This document shows positions 52,095-62,572 of a DNA stretch of 64,000 bases, piece by piece (position 1 is the first letter of the stretch; each line of letters starts with the position of its first letter). The notes under the pieces are model-generated. The model worked only from the letters and a program-made list of their open reading frames with translations. It had not been told where the DNA came from and searched no databases. The position numbers and the translations under genes are program-made. The DNA is from Jeotgalibaca ciconiae (GTDB lineage Bacteria > Bacillota > Bacilli > Lactobacillales > Aerococcaceae), in NCBI RefSeq assembly GCF_003955755.1, contig NZ_CP034465.1, positions 1,351,001 to 1,415,000 on the forward strand, given 5' to 3'.

Positions 52095-52811
52095 ATGAAT
52101 CCAGAACAATTTAAAGAAGCATTAGCAAGCAAAGGAATTATATTGAACGAAAAACAAATGGAACAATTTGAACGTTATTATGAATTGTTGATTGAATGGA
52201 ATGAAAAAATCAATTTAACAGCTATTACCGATAAAAAAGAAGTTTACTTAAAACACTTTTATGATTCCATTACATTAGGGTTGTACGTTGATGAATTTCA
52301 CTCACCGATTCAGCTCTGTGACGTAGGAGCTGGAGCAGGGTTTCCGAGCATTCCTTTGAAAATCGCTTTTCCAGAAATACAAGTTACGATCGTAGATTCG
52401 CTAAATAAAAGAATCCAATTTTTAAATCTACTCATGAGCGAACTTGAATTAGAAGGGGTGGCTTGCCATCATGATCGGGCAGAAACTTTTGGAAGAAACC
52501 CTGAATTCAGAGGACGTTACGATTTTGTAACGGCTCGTGCGGTTGCCCGCATGAGTGTATTGAGCGAGTTATGTCTCCCTCTTGTTAAAAAAAGCGGCTA
52601 TTTTGTAGCAATGAAAGCAGCCAGTTCAGAAGAAGAATTAGATGATGCGAAAAAAGCCATAGCGACACTCGGCGGGAAGTTGGAAGTAGATCATGCATTT
52701 GAGTTGCCATTGGATGCAGGTGAGCGACATATTATTCTCATTCAAAAGACGAAAGAGACACCAAAAAAATACCCAAGAAAACCAGGAACACCAAATAAGA
52801 ATCCTTTATAG
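52095..52811 (+). CDS. rsmG: 16S rRNA (guanine-527-N7)-methyltransferase
   Basis: Methylates N7 of G527 in 16S rRNA using S-adenosylmethionine; loss gives low-level streptomycin resistance in other bacteria. 238 residues, the usual length. Blocks: [20 protein letters not shown] (about 26-45), SAM motif [17 protein letters not shown] (about 74-90), [14 protein letters not shown], and [10 protein letters not shown]. The tail [20 protein letters not shown] is typical of Gram-positive RsmG. Confidence 0.97.
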   Translation: MNPEQFKEALASKGIILNEKQMEQFERYYELLIEWNEKINLTAITDKKEVYLKHFYDSITLGLYVDEFHSPIQLCDVGAGAGFPSIPLKIAFPEIQVTIVDSLNKRIQFLNLLMSELELEGVACHHDRAETFGRNPEFRGRYDFVTARAVARMSVLSELCLPLVKKSGYFVAMKAASSEEELDDAKKAIATLGGKLEVDHAFELPLDAGERHIILIQKTKETPKKYPRKPGTPNKNPL

Positions 52812-52814
52812 AGC

Positions 52815-52831
52815 TGTTTTACTGTGAAACA
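52815..52831. promoter_or_regulatory. Degenerate parS-like palindrome upstream of parAB
   Basis: TGTTTTACTGTGAAACA matches the parS consensus TGTTTCACGTGAAACA if one inserted T and one C-to-T change are allowed. It lies between rsmG and parA, a place where parS sites are expected. The insertion makes function doubtful. Confidence 0.25.
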
Positions 52832-52982
52832 ATCGAGTTATAAGGGAAGAAACGCTAGTTGAGGGTATTTTTTTATTATCATTTTTGGTACAATAAGTTG
52901 GTATATTAGGACTGAGTTTCCTAGAAGCATTTAGAATCTATACAAGAGCGATAAATGATGCAGTCATTTTGAAGAATGCGGA

Positions 52983-53022
52983 AGAGAAAAAATGCTCAGT
53001 ATCATTTTTTCTCTTTTTTTTT
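52983..53022 (+). terminator. Terminator between rsmG and parA
   Basis: AGAGAAAAAATG / CATTTTTTCTCT perfect 12-bp stem followed by eight T. Confidence 0.8.
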
Positions 53023-53234
53023 AGAGTAGGGTAGTATAAGTTTTTTCTGCCATCCATGTCTAGCGGTCCAAGCCTGTCTCCCAGAAATTAAATAAATCGC
53101 ACCCATTGCGCGCTTCGCTGCTCGCTAACGCATGTCATTCGACTCACCCACTAAAGTGGGAAGTCTCCTGACAATTCGGGGCACGATTTCCTAAATTTCT
53201 ATCGAGACAGTAGGGCTTGTCCCGCTTTTCTTAG
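53023..53234 (+). repeat. Dispersed structured repeat, family 2, copy H (diverged)
   Basis: Same layout as copies F and G but with compensating changes in the stem: TGTCTC / GAGACA for TGGCCTA / TAGGCCA, ATCG / CGAT for TTTG / CAAA, and CCCACT / AGTGGG for CCCGCT / AGCGTG in the side hairpin. The loop GCGCGCTTCGCTGCTCGCTA is unchanged. Confidence 0.88.
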
Positions 53235-53279
53235 GTGAGTAGGAAGTCATTAGGTTAAAGAAGAACTGGAGGAAAGTAG

Positions 53280-54044
53280 ATGGCACGGATCATTGCAGTT
53301 GCAAACCAAAAAGGTGGCGTCGGTAAAACGACAACTACCGTGAACGTAGCGGCCGCGTTAGCATATCTTGGTAAAAAAGTACTATTAATCGATAGTGATG
53401 CGCAGGGGAATGCAACGAGCGGCTTAGGAATTTCAAAAGCAGATGTAGACAAAGACATTTACGATGTGCTGGTTAATCAAATTCCAATCGCAGATGCAGT
53501 TCAGCCTTCGTCAAGAGAGAATTTATGGGTGGTACCAGCGACTATCCAATTGGCAGGAGCAGAAATTGAACTGACCAATCAACCACATCGAGAAGCACGA
53601 TTGCGCAACGCAATAAAAGAGTTAGCAACGGAGTATGATTATGTTTTTATTGATTGCCCGCCGTCATTAGGTCACTTGACCATTAATGCTTTTACAGCGA
53701 GTGATGCAGTATTAATCCCCGTTCAATGTGAATACTATGCCTTAGAAGGCCTGAGTCAATTGTTGAATACATTCCGTTTAGTACAAAAACACTTTAATAA
53801 AGATTTGAAAATTGAAGGTGTTTTATTGACCATGTTGGATGCCCGTACGAATTTGGGCTTCGAAGTGGTTGAAGAAGTGAAGAAGTATTTTAAAGAAAAA
53901 GTTTATAACACAATTATTCCACGAAATGTTCGTCTTTCTGAAGCGCCAAGTTATGGACAATCTATTATTGATTATGATATTCGTTCAAAAGGAGCAGAAG
54001 TCTACCTAGAACTAGCAAAGGAAGTGTTAGCAGATGGCGAATAA
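53280..54044 (+). CDS. parA: Chromosome-partitioning ATPase ParA (Soj)
   Basis: Walker-type ATPase of 254 residues that acts with ParB in origin segregation and, in Bacillus, controls DnaA. Deviant Walker A KGGVGKTTT (about 11-19), Walker A' IDSDAQGNATSGLG, Walker B YDYVFIDCPPSLG. The ATG follows TGGAGG. It overlaps parB by 11 bp. Its place next to rsmG is the conserved arrangement near the replication origin in many Firmicutes. Confidence 0.97.
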   Translation: MARIIAVANQKGGVGKTTTTVNVAAALAYLGKKVLLIDSDAQGNATSGLGISKADVDKDIYDVLVNQIPIADAVQPSSRENLWVVPATIQLAGAEIELTNQPHREARLRNAIKELATEYDYVFIDCPPSLGHLTINAFTASDAVLIPVQCEYYALEGLSQLLNTFRLVQKHFNKDLKIEGVLLTMLDARTNLGFEVVEEVKKYFKEKVYNTIIPRNVRLSEAPSYGQSIIDYDIRSKGAEVYLELAKEVLADGE

Positions 54045-54924
54045 GAACAGTAAAGGCTTGGGCCGCGGGATTGATGCGTTATTCAGCAGTTTCGAAGACA
54101 TTGAACAAATTGATGAGAAAACAGAAGAAGTTCAAGAGATTAAGTTAGACGAAATTCGCCCAAACCCTTACCAACCACGCAAGACTTTCGATGAAGATGC
54201 TTTACAAGAGTTAGCAGATTCGATTAAAATAAATGGGGTTTTTCAGCCGATTATTTTAAGAAAATCATCTGTAAAAGGCTACGAAATCATTGTCGGCGAG
54301 CGCCGTGCGCGCGCTTCTCGTATTGCTGGAAAAGAAACCATTCCTGCTATCGTTCGCGATTTTGATGAACAGGCAATGATTGAGATTGCAGTGCTTGAGA
54401 ATTTGCAGCGGGAAGATCTTTCACCATTGGAAGAAGCAGAAGCATATCAAATGATGATTGATAAGTTGAATTTGACCCAAGTTCAAGTTGCTGAAAGAGT
54501 TGCGAAGAGTCGTCCTTATGTCGCAAACTATTTGCGACTGTTAGTATTGCCCGAAGATGTGAAGCTCTTGTTGCGAAATGGTGAACTGACCATGGGGCAA
54601 GCACGAACGTTATTAGGGTTAAAAGACCAAAAACAAATCAGCGAGCTGGCAAAGCAAGTTGTTCAAGAGGGCATTACTGTCCGCCAATTAGAAGCAATGG
54701 TCCAAAACCTATCATCAACGACAGAGTCGAAAGAAAAAAAGAAACGTAAAAAAATCGATAAACCTTTTTATATTCTAGAAAGCGAAGAACGCTTGATGGA
54801 TAAGTTTGGGACATCCGTTCAGATTACTCCAAAAGGTGAACAAGGGAAAATCGAAATTGAATACCTTTCCCCAACTGATTTGAACCGCATTTTAGAATTA
54901 CTAAATGTTGAATTTGATGACTAG
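54034..54924 (+). CDS. parB: Chromosome-partitioning protein ParB (Spo0J)
   Basis: CTPase/DNA-binding protein of 296 residues that loads on parS sites. N-terminal domain with IRPNPYQPRKTF (about 47-58) and the CTP-binding GERRARASR (about 89-97), helix-turn-helix (about 145-175, LTQVQVAERVAKSRPYVANYLRLL), and C-terminal dimerisation domain. A basic linker KEKKKRKKIDK lies before it. The ATG is inside the end of parA. Confidence 0.96.
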   Translation: MANKNSKGLGRGIDALFSSFEDIEQIDEKTEEVQEIKLDEIRPNPYQPRKTFDEDALQELADSIKINGVFQPIILRKSSVKGYEIIVGERRARASRIAGKETIPAIVRDFDEQAMIEIAVLENLQREDLSPLEEAEAYQMMIDKLNLTQVQVAERVAKSRPYVANYLRLLVLPEDVKLLLRNGELTMGQARTLLGLKDQKQISELAKQVVQEGITVRQLEAMVQNLSSTTESKEKKKRKKIDKPFYILESEERLMDKFGTSVQITPKGEQGKIEIEYLSPTDLNRILELLNVEFDD

Positions 54925-54942
54925 AGAGGGGTGCTTCAACAG

Positions 54943-55146
54943 ATGAATCAAAAAGAATATCAACTTCATGACATTGTTGAAATGAAAAAACCACATCCCT
55001 GCCAGAGTAACTCCTGGGAAATTATCCGTATGGGGATGGATATTCGTATTAAATGCCAAAAGTGTGGACAGATGGTCTTGATGCCGCGTCGAGATTTTGA
55101 GAAAAAAATGAAAAAAGTATTGGTAAAAGCTGCAGCATCTGAATAA
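54943..55146 (+). CDS. DUF951 family protein
   Basis: Small basic protein of 67 residues. The pattern LHDIVEMKKPHPCQSNSWEIIRMGMDIRIKCQKCGQMVLMPR matches DUF951, with three Cys (PC and CQKC) that may bind a metal. It is found beside parB and ychF in many Lactobacillales; its role is unknown, although relatives are predicted nucleic-acid binders. ATG 54943 is chosen because a GTG at 54931 abuts the ribosome site. Confidence 0.9.
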   Translation: MNQKEYQLHDIVEMKKPHPCQSNSWEIIRMGMDIRIKCQKCGQMVLMPRRDFEKKMKKVLVKAAASE

Positions 55147-55184
55147 GTGAGCGGTAAGCCGAATAATAGAAAGAGTGGGAAAGT

Positions 55185-56285
55185 ATGTCATTAACAGCTG
55201 GAATTGTAGGATTACCGAATGTGGGTAAGTCTACTCTATTCAATGCAATAACAAAAGCAGGAGTCGAAGCAGCAAACTATCCATTTGCGACGATTGATCC
55301 AAACGTTGGGGTAGTAGAAGTGCCTGATGAGCGTTTAAACAAATTAACTGAATTAGTGAAACCGAAAAAAACTGTACCAACAACCTTTGAATTTACTGAT
55401 ATTGCTGGCATCGTGAAAGGCGCTAGTAAAGGGGAAGGGCTGGGGAATAAGTTCTTAGCCAACATTCGCCAAGTAGATGCTATTTGCCATGTGGTACGTT
55501 GTTTTGAGGATGAAAACATCACACATGTAAGTGGAGAGGTAAGCCCGCTCGATGATATTGAAGTGATCAATCTAGAATTGATTTTGGCTGATTTAGAATC
55601 AGTAGATAAACGTCATACACGTGTAAGTAAAATTGCCCGTACAAAGGATAAAGAAGCATTACAAGAATTAGCGGTACTTGAAAAGATGAAAGCAGCTTTA
55701 GAAGCTGGAAAATCTGCTCGTACAGTAGAAGTGACTCCTGAAGAAGCACCACTCGTTAAAAGCTTATTTTTACTAACAACAAAACCTGTTTTATATGTGG
55801 CTAACATTTCAGAAGAAGATGTGATGGCTGGCGAAGATAATGAGATGGTGAAACAAGTTCGTGAATTTGCGACAACAGAAGGTGCAGAAGTTGTCACAGT
55901 AAGCGCAAGGATTGAAGAAGAAGTCGCGGATTTAGAAGAGGAAGAAAAAACTGAGTTCTTACAAGAACTTGGAATCGAACAATCTGGCTTGGACCAGTTA
56001 ATCCAAAAGGCCTATACGCTCTTAGGTTTGGGAACATATTTTACTGCCGGAGAAAAAGAAGTTCGTGCTTGGACGTTCAAATTAGGGATGAAAGCACCGC
56101 AAGCTGCTGGAGTGATTCACTCTGACTTTGAACGCGGCTTTATTCGTGCGGAGACTGTTTCTTATGATGACTTAGTAGCATATGGTAATATGGCTGCCGC
56201 AAAAGAAGCTGGTAAAGTCCGTCAAGAAGGAAAAGACTATGTTGTCGCAGATGGAGATGTTATGCTTTTCCGCTTTAATGTATAA
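55185..56285 (+). CDS. ychF: Ribosome-binding ATPase YchF/OLA1
   Basis: Obg-like P-loop protein of 366 residues that prefers ATP over GTP and negatively affects stress responses. G1 GLPNVGKST (about 8-16), G3 DIAG, altered G4 NISEED in place of NKxD (the hallmark of YchF), then coiled region and C-terminal TGS domain (about 280-363: YTLLGLGTYFTAGEKEVRAWT ... DYVVADGDVMLFRFNV). The ATG follows GAGTGGGAAAG. Co-directional with its neighbours. Confidence 0.97.
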   Translation: MSLTAGIVGLPNVGKSTLFNAITKAGVEAANYPFATIDPNVGVVEVPDERLNKLTELVKPKKTVPTTFEFTDIAGIVKGASKGEGLGNKFLANIRQVDAICHVVRCFEDENITHVSGEVSPLDDIEVINLELILADLESVDKRHTRVSKIARTKDKEALQELAVLEKMKAALEAGKSARTVEVTPEEAPLVKSLFLLTTKPVLYVANISEEDVMAGEDNEMVKQVREFATTEGAEVVTVSARIEEEVADLEEEEKTEFLQELGIEQSGLDQLIQKAYTLLGLGTYFTAGEKEVRAWTFKLGMKAPQAAGVIHSDFERGFIRAETVSYDDLVAYGNMAAAKEAGKVRQEGKDYVVADGDVMLFRFNV

Positions 56286-56320
56286 TAGACAATGATAGAA
56301 AATTCTAGGAGGACAGCAAC

Positions 56321-57007
56321 GTGGCAGAAACGAATACTGAAAAGACACTGGAGCAAATACAAGCAGAAAACACAGCTTTGTGGGAACAACTAACCAAGCG
56401 AAACGAGCAGTATATGATGGGTTTAGACAAAGTGTTGGTTGCAGCGAACTACGACGAAACAAAAAAAGCCAAATTATATAACAAAATGATGAATGAATTA
56501 GCTGAAAATCAAAAAGCTGGTGTGACTGCTCGCCAATTATACGGGACAGTTTCAGAATGCGCAGAAAACATCTTGCAACAACAGGAAGAAAATCCAGAGC
56601 GTTCAGCAGACTGGTTGATTGCATTGGACGGAGGTCTGTTACTGGGATCAATTTTTGCTTTGATTTCCGGAATTACCTTATTCACTTCTAAAGAGCAAAC
56701 GGAAACAGGCATGGGGATTATCAGTTTACTGGTAAACTTTATTGTAGGTGGCCTTGCGATGTTGATTATTTCTAAATACACACCAAATCCTGATGCGCCA
56801 AAAGGAAAACGTGGTTATGGAAAGTATATTGCAGCGACAACCGGTGCTATGCTTCTTTGGATGCTGGCAATGACAGTGTCAACATTTATTCCAACAACAA
56901 TTAATATCGCCTTACCTGCAGTTGCATACTTGGTTATAGCAGCAGCCGGCTTTGGTGCCAAAATTTACTTGAAGAAACGATACCGCATTACCGGTGGGAT
57001 TTTTTAA
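56321..57007 (+). CDS. DUF1129 family membrane protein
   Basis: Protein of 228 residues. A soluble helical N-terminal domain (about 1-95: RNEQYMMGLDKVLVAANYDETKKAKLYNKMMNEL) is followed by four helices (about 107-127, 133-150, 170-190, 197-217). This is the DUF1129 layout, common near parB/ychF/guaB in Lactobacillales. GTG start with AGGAGGAC 7 bp upstream. Function unknown. Confidence 0.88.
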   Translation: MAETNTEKTLEQIQAENTALWEQLTKRNEQYMMGLDKVLVAANYDETKKAKLYNKMMNELAENQKAGVTARQLYGTVSECAENILQQQEENPERSADWLIALDGGLLLGSIFALISGITLFTSKEQTETGMGIISLLVNFIVGGLAMLIISKYTPNPDAPKGKRGYGKYIAATTGAMLLWMLAMTVSTFIPTTINIALPAVAYLVIAAAGFGAKIYLKKRYRITGGIF

Positions 57008-57017
57008 CGAATACAGG

Positions 57018-57046
57018 AAGAGCTGGGAGAAATCTCGGCTTTTTTC
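57018..57046 (+). terminator. Weak terminator after the DUF1129 gene
   Basis: AGCTGGGAGA / TCTCGGCT imperfect stem followed by TTTTTT. Confidence 0.5.
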
Positions 57047-57193
57047 TGTCTCCAGTATTTAGTCTAACTCAATTTTTGTAGGGTTTTGTATAATACAGAC
57101 GATTTTTTCAAGCTCTACTCTGTTTTCGGCTTATTTTAATATCCATTTCTCTTTTTTCCTTGACTCGAACTTCAATGGGTGTTAAGTTAGTGA

Positions 57194-58714
<1,521 letters not shown>

Positions 58715-58725
58715 CATTATAGAAG

Positions 58726-58762
58726 AAACCTGCAGTTCGCTCTAGATTCTGTAGGTTTTTTC
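58726..58762 (+). terminator. Terminator after guaB
   Basis: AACCTGCAG / CTGTAGGTTTTTT stem, 12 bp past the stop. Confidence 0.8.
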
Positions 58763-58921
58763 GTTTATGCGGAATTTCATCAAGTGAAGCTCTATTCGTT
58801 TTACATTCCACTTTCTTTAGACTCTGTTATAATAATGGTAGAAAATTGTCATTTTCTTAATTATTCCTTTACTTTCATTTGGTAAACTAAGAACACAATA
58901 AATGTAAAAGAGGTGTGCTGC

Positions 58922-59614
58922 ATGGCAAAGATTCTGATAGTGGATGATGATCGTGAAATTGTTGAGCTTTTAAGTATTTATAGTAAGAATGAAGGATATG
59001 AACCGATAAAAGCATATAATGGCATGGAAGCACTACAACTGTTGAAACAACATTTGGACATTCAACTAATTATTTTAGATATTATGATGCCTAAAAAAGA
59101 CGGGATCAGTGTATTAAAAGAATTGCGTGAAGAGGAAAATCATACTCCTGTATTAATGCTGAGTGCAAAATCAACCGATATGGATAAAATTCAAGGACTG
59201 ACTTCTGGTGCAGATGACTATGTATCAAAGCCGTTTAATCCATTAGAAGTGATGGCACGTATTAAATCCTTATTGCGCCGTTCTACAATGGCACAACAAG
59301 AGACGGAACAAAGTGTTATTGAGATTGGACCGTTATTGATTACAAAAGAATCGCATGAAGTAAAAACATTAACAGGCAAAGAAATCCAATTAACTGCCTT
59401 AGAATTTGGGATTTTATATTTGCTAGCCAGCAATCCGAATCGCGTTTTCAGTGCGGATGAAATTTTTGAACGAGTTTGGCTGCAAGAGAGTATTGTTTCC
59501 GCAAAAACAGTGATGGTACATGTGAGTCATTTACGAGATAAAATCGAAAAGGCAACAGGCGGCGAAAAAGTTATCCAAACCGTCTGGGGCGTTGGATACA
59601 AGATTTCAGAATAA
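58922..59614 (+). CDS. VanR-like OmpR-family response regulator
   Basis: Regulator of about 230 residues. Receiver domain with Asp53 (IILDIMMPK) and DDYVSKPFNPLEVMARIKSLLRR; winged helix ending HVSHLRDKIEK and IQTVWGVGYKI, the last stretch as in VanR. The ATG at 58922 fits AGAGGTG; a GTG at 58913 abuts it. It is followed 11 bp later by its kinase, and then by a DacA-type carboxypeptidase gene. In enterococci a similar pair (DdcRS) controls a D,D-carboxypeptidase, so a cell-wall role is likely. Confidence 0.9.
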   Translation: MAKILIVDDDREIVELLSIYSKNEGYEPIKAYNGMEALQLLKQHLDIQLIILDIMMPKKDGISVLKELREEENHTPVLMLSAKSTDMDKIQGLTSGADDYVSKPFNPLEVMARIKSLLRRSTMAQQETEQSVIEIGPLLITKESHEVKTLTGKEIQLTALEFGILYLLASNPNRVFSADEIFERVWLQESIVSAKTVMVHVSHLRDKIEKATGGEKVIQTVWGVGYKISE

Positions 59615-59625
59615 GAGAGGCCTAT

Positions 59626-60762
59626 ATGTTGTTAAAAACAAGATTAACGAAAAAAGAATTAGGCGAATTAATATTTGAAGCAATTGTTACCATGGGAATT
59701 ATGTATTTTATCTATATGGGTCTTGTATTGATCTTTAATCGAGTGGTGCAATCCCCCCCTGACTTTTTATTAAACTGGAACACATTGTGGGAATTGATTT
59801 TGTTCTTTGACATTGCACTGTTGCGCTATCGCCGTTTTATTCTTATTACGGCAACGATTTTTGCCATGTTGTTTACATGGTGGCGTCTATTTCGCCGGTA
59901 TAAACAAATGCAGCTTCGTCATGTTTTAGACGAGTTGCACTACGTTGCTTCAGGTAATTTTGAACATCGTATCAAAGCGAACTTGTCGGGTAATATGAAC
60001 GACGTTGTTCACAGTATTAATACGTTGGTCGAGAGTACTGTAATGGCGATGGAGGAAGAACGGAAAATTGAACAATCAAAAGATGAGTTAATAACAAATG
60101 TGAGTCACGATATTCGTACTCCTTTGACTTCAATTATTGGTTATCTTGGTTTAATAGAAGAAGGGCAATATTCGTCAAAAGAAGATTTAGAGAGATACAT
60201 CCATATTGCCTATACAAAGTCCCTGCAGATGAAAGTTCTGGTGGATGATTTATTTGAATATACGAAAGTGCGTCAGACTTCTACGCCGTTGACTGTAAAA
60301 ACAGTAAGTTTAGGCAATCTATTGGAGCAAATTGCGGCTGAATTTGAATTGGAGTCTACTCGAAAAGAGATGAACATTGAAGTTGAAATGAAAACAACCC
60401 CATTAATGATTGAATTTGATGTAGATAAGATGGCACGTGTTTTCAATAACTTGATTTCTAATGCACTAAAATACGGCAAAGATGGAAATTTGATTCGGAT
60501 AGTAGCTGAAAAAGTAGGGTCCGAAGCAATTATTTCTGTTATAAATAATGGGAAAAAAATACCACAAGAATCACTGGATGAATTATTCAATCGTTTTTAT
60601 CGAGTAGAAGCTTCACGTTCTCAACAAACAGGAGGAACGGGCCTAGGCTTAGCGATTGCGCAAAGCATCATCTCTCTTCATGGAGGTTATATTTACGCAG
60701 AGTCCAATGATCAGGAAACAAAATTTGTCATGCATTTGCCGTTAAAACAAACAAATACGTAA
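59626..60762 (+). CDS. VanS-like sensor histidine kinase
   Basis: Kinase of 378 residues with two helices (about 18-42 and 62-86) and only about 20 outer residues between them, so it may sense a membrane-bound signal. A HAMP-like segment follows, then phosphoacceptor His161 (NVSHDIRTPLTS), and ATPase boxes NLISNALKYGK and GGTGLGLAIAQSI. ATG after AGAGAGG. Transcribed with the regulator; a terminator follows. Confidence 0.9.
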   Translation: MLLKTRLTKKELGELIFEAIVTMGIMYFIYMGLVLIFNRVVQSPPDFLLNWNTLWELILFFDIALLRYRRFILITATIFAMLFTWWRLFRRYKQMQLRHVLDELHYVASGNFEHRIKANLSGNMNDVVHSINTLVESTVMAMEEERKIEQSKDELITNVSHDIRTPLTSIIGYLGLIEEGQYSSKEDLERYIHIAYTKSLQMKVLVDDLFEYTKVRQTSTPLTVKTVSLGNLLEQIAAEFELESTRKEMNIEVEMKTTPLMIEFDVDKMARVFNNLISNALKYGKDGNLIRIVAEKVGSEAIISVINNGKKIPQESLDELFNRFYRVEASRSQQTGGTGLGLAIAQSIISLHGGYIYAESNDQETKFVMHLPLKQTNT

Positions 60763-60780
60763 ACTCGCTGTTATCAGGGA

Positions 60781-60806
60781 ATTACCCGGCAGCGGGTATT
60801 TTTTTG
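60781..60806 (+). terminator. Terminator after the VanRS-like pair
   Basis: ACCCG / CGGGT hairpin followed by seven T. Confidence 0.6.
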
Positions 60807-60807
60807 A

Positions 60808-61015
60808 TAGACTAGGGGATTATAAGTTCAGCCATCAATGTCTAGCTCCCAAGTCCTGGCCTAGTGAAAAAAAGATAAATTTGCCCCATTGCGCGCTTCG
60901 CTGCTCGCTAACGCATATCATTCGACTAACCCGCTGAAGCGTGAAGTCTCCTGACAATTCAGGGTCAAATTTCCTATTTTTTCATAGGCCAAGGCGGACT
61001 TGTCCACTTTTCTAA
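60808..61015 (+). repeat. Dispersed structured repeat, family 2, copy G
   Basis: 208 bp, by eye identical to copy F at 47215-47422, 13.6 kb away. It lies immediately behind the T-run of the kinase terminator, as copy H lies behind the T-run before parA. It fills most of the gap to dacA; the remainder (61016-61183) holds the dacA promoter region. Confidence 0.9.
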
Positions 61016-61183
61016 GAAAGTGGAGCTTCTATACCTCGTTTTCAAATGAAGACAGAATTTCTAAAAAAAGATGCGTAGCTTATTGTTTTTTTGTACTGTT
61101 TCCGATAACATTAGTAAAGTATCTTGGGTAATAAATGACTTTATAAATAGATAGAAACGATTTGATTGGAGAAGAAGAAATAA

Positions 61184-62521
61184 ATGAAAACTAATAAATT
61201 AAAAAAATGGACAATTGGTGCGTTGTCGACAGGTCTTCTAGCTAGTTCAGTATTTTTTGCGCCAAAAGCTTCTGCGGCAGTAGAGCCTATTACGGTTGAC
61301 GCAAAAGCAGCTTTCGTGATTGATAATGAAACAAATAAAATTCTGCTTGAGCAAAATGGTGACGAATCATTGGGAATAGCATCGATGACAAAGATGCTTA
61401 GCGTGTACGTTATTTTAGAAGCAATCGAAGCAGGTGAGATTAGTTGGGATACAACTGTTCCAATTAGTGATTACGCATTGAATATCAGCCAAGATTATGA
61501 ATTGTCAAACGTACCATTACGTCTCGATTTTACCTATACCGTGAGAGACTTGTATGAAGCAATGCTGATTTATTCTGCAAATGGCGCTTCGATTGCGATG
61601 GCTGAATTAGTGGCAGGGTCGGAATCAGCGTTTGTTGATATGATGAAAGCGAAATTGGATGAGTGGGGAGTAACTGATTACAGTATTTATAACTCAACTG
61701 GCTTGCCAAACTATTATGCAGAACAATATGGACAGCTTTACCCCGAAGCTCCAGCAGATACTGAAAATCATATGACTGCTCGCGGAGTAGCGACTCTTGC
61801 CGACCATTTACTTGATGATTACCCAGAAGTTCTTGAAACAACTTCTATTGTAGAAAAAACATTCATGGAAGGCTCAGACGACGAAATCAACATGTTAACG
61901 TATAATCATATGTTGCCAGAAATGATTCATTATCGTCCAAACGTGGATGGCTTGAAGACAGGAACAACAGATGATTCCGGAGCTTCTTTTACTGGTACTG
62001 CAGTAGAAAACGAGATGCGCATTATTACAGTAGTTATTGGTGCGGCTGATAATACAACGCGTTTTAGTGAAACTTCTCGATTGATGGATTATGCATTTGA
62101 TAATTTTGATAAAGTACAAATCGTAGAGACAGGTACTCCAGTAGAAACAGAAGAACCAATCGAAGTTGCCAAAGGGAAAGAAGAAGAAGTTGGCTTGGTC
62201 TACAATAGTGATTTAACTGTTGTGACACCGAAAACTGAAGACCGTAAAATTGAAACAGAGTTAACACTTAACCAAGATCTGTTAAACGAAGATGGTGTGG
62301 TAGAAGCACCGATTGAAGAAGGAACTGTAGTAGGGAAAGTGGCGATTTCTATTGAAGGCGATGATTTAGGCTATCTTGGTAATAAGCAATATGAAGCAAA
62401 CGTTGCAGTAGAACGGACGATTGAAAAAGCAAATATTTTTGCACTTGCTTGGAGATGGGTTGCCAGTACTACTGCCAGAGGATGGAACTCTGTAACTGAT
62501 TTTGTAACTGGATTTTTTTAA
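61184..62521 (+). CDS. dacA: D-alanyl-D-alanine carboxypeptidase (PBP5/DacA type)
   Basis: Removes the terminal D-Ala from peptidoglycan pentapeptides at the outer membrane face. 445 residues. Signal peptide with cleavage after ASA (31), catalytic Ser67-x-x-Lys70 (SMTK), SAN triad (YSANGAS), KTG at Lys258 (GLKTGTTD), and a PBP5_C beta domain (about 305-415). A C-terminal amphipathic stretch (FALAWRWVASTTARGWNSV) probably anchors it. ATG after GGAGAAGAAG. The upstream VanRS-like pair is a plausible regulator. Confidence 0.95.
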   Translation: MKTNKLKKWTIGALSTGLLASSVFFAPKASAAVEPITVDAKAAFVIDNETNKILLEQNGDESLGIASMTKMLSVYVILEAIEAGEISWDTTVPISDYALNISQDYELSNVPLRLDFTYTVRDLYEAMLIYSANGASIAMAELVAGSESAFVDMMKAKLDEWGVTDYSIYNSTGLPNYYAEQYGQLYPEAPADTENHMTARGVATLADHLLDDYPEVLETTSIVEKTFMEGSDDEINMLTYNHMLPEMIHYRPNVDGLKTGTTDDSGASFTGTAVENEMRIITVVIGAADNTTRFSETSRLMDYAFDNFDKVQIVETGTPVETEEPIEVAKGKEEEVGLVYNSDLTVVTPKTEDRKIETELTLNQDLLNEDGVVEAPIEEGTVVGKVAISIEGDDLGYLGNKQYEANVAVERTIEKANIFALAWRWVASTTARGWNSVTDFVTGFF

Positions 62522-62537
62522 TTCAAACGAGATTCAA

Positions 62538-62566
62538 TTGACGTACGAGAGCGAATTTAGTAAAAT
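62538..62566 (+). promoter_or_regulatory. Promoter of the serS T-box transcript
   Basis: TTGACG, 17-bp spacer, TAAAAT, 296 bp before serS and just ahead of the T-box leader. Confidence 0.8.
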
Positions 62567-62572
62567 AATGAT

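Noticed and set aside
57160..57188. A purine riboswitch or PurR box upstream of guaB
   Set aside because: Only a short CGAAC-like match and a TTGACT are present; no aptamer structure was recognisable.
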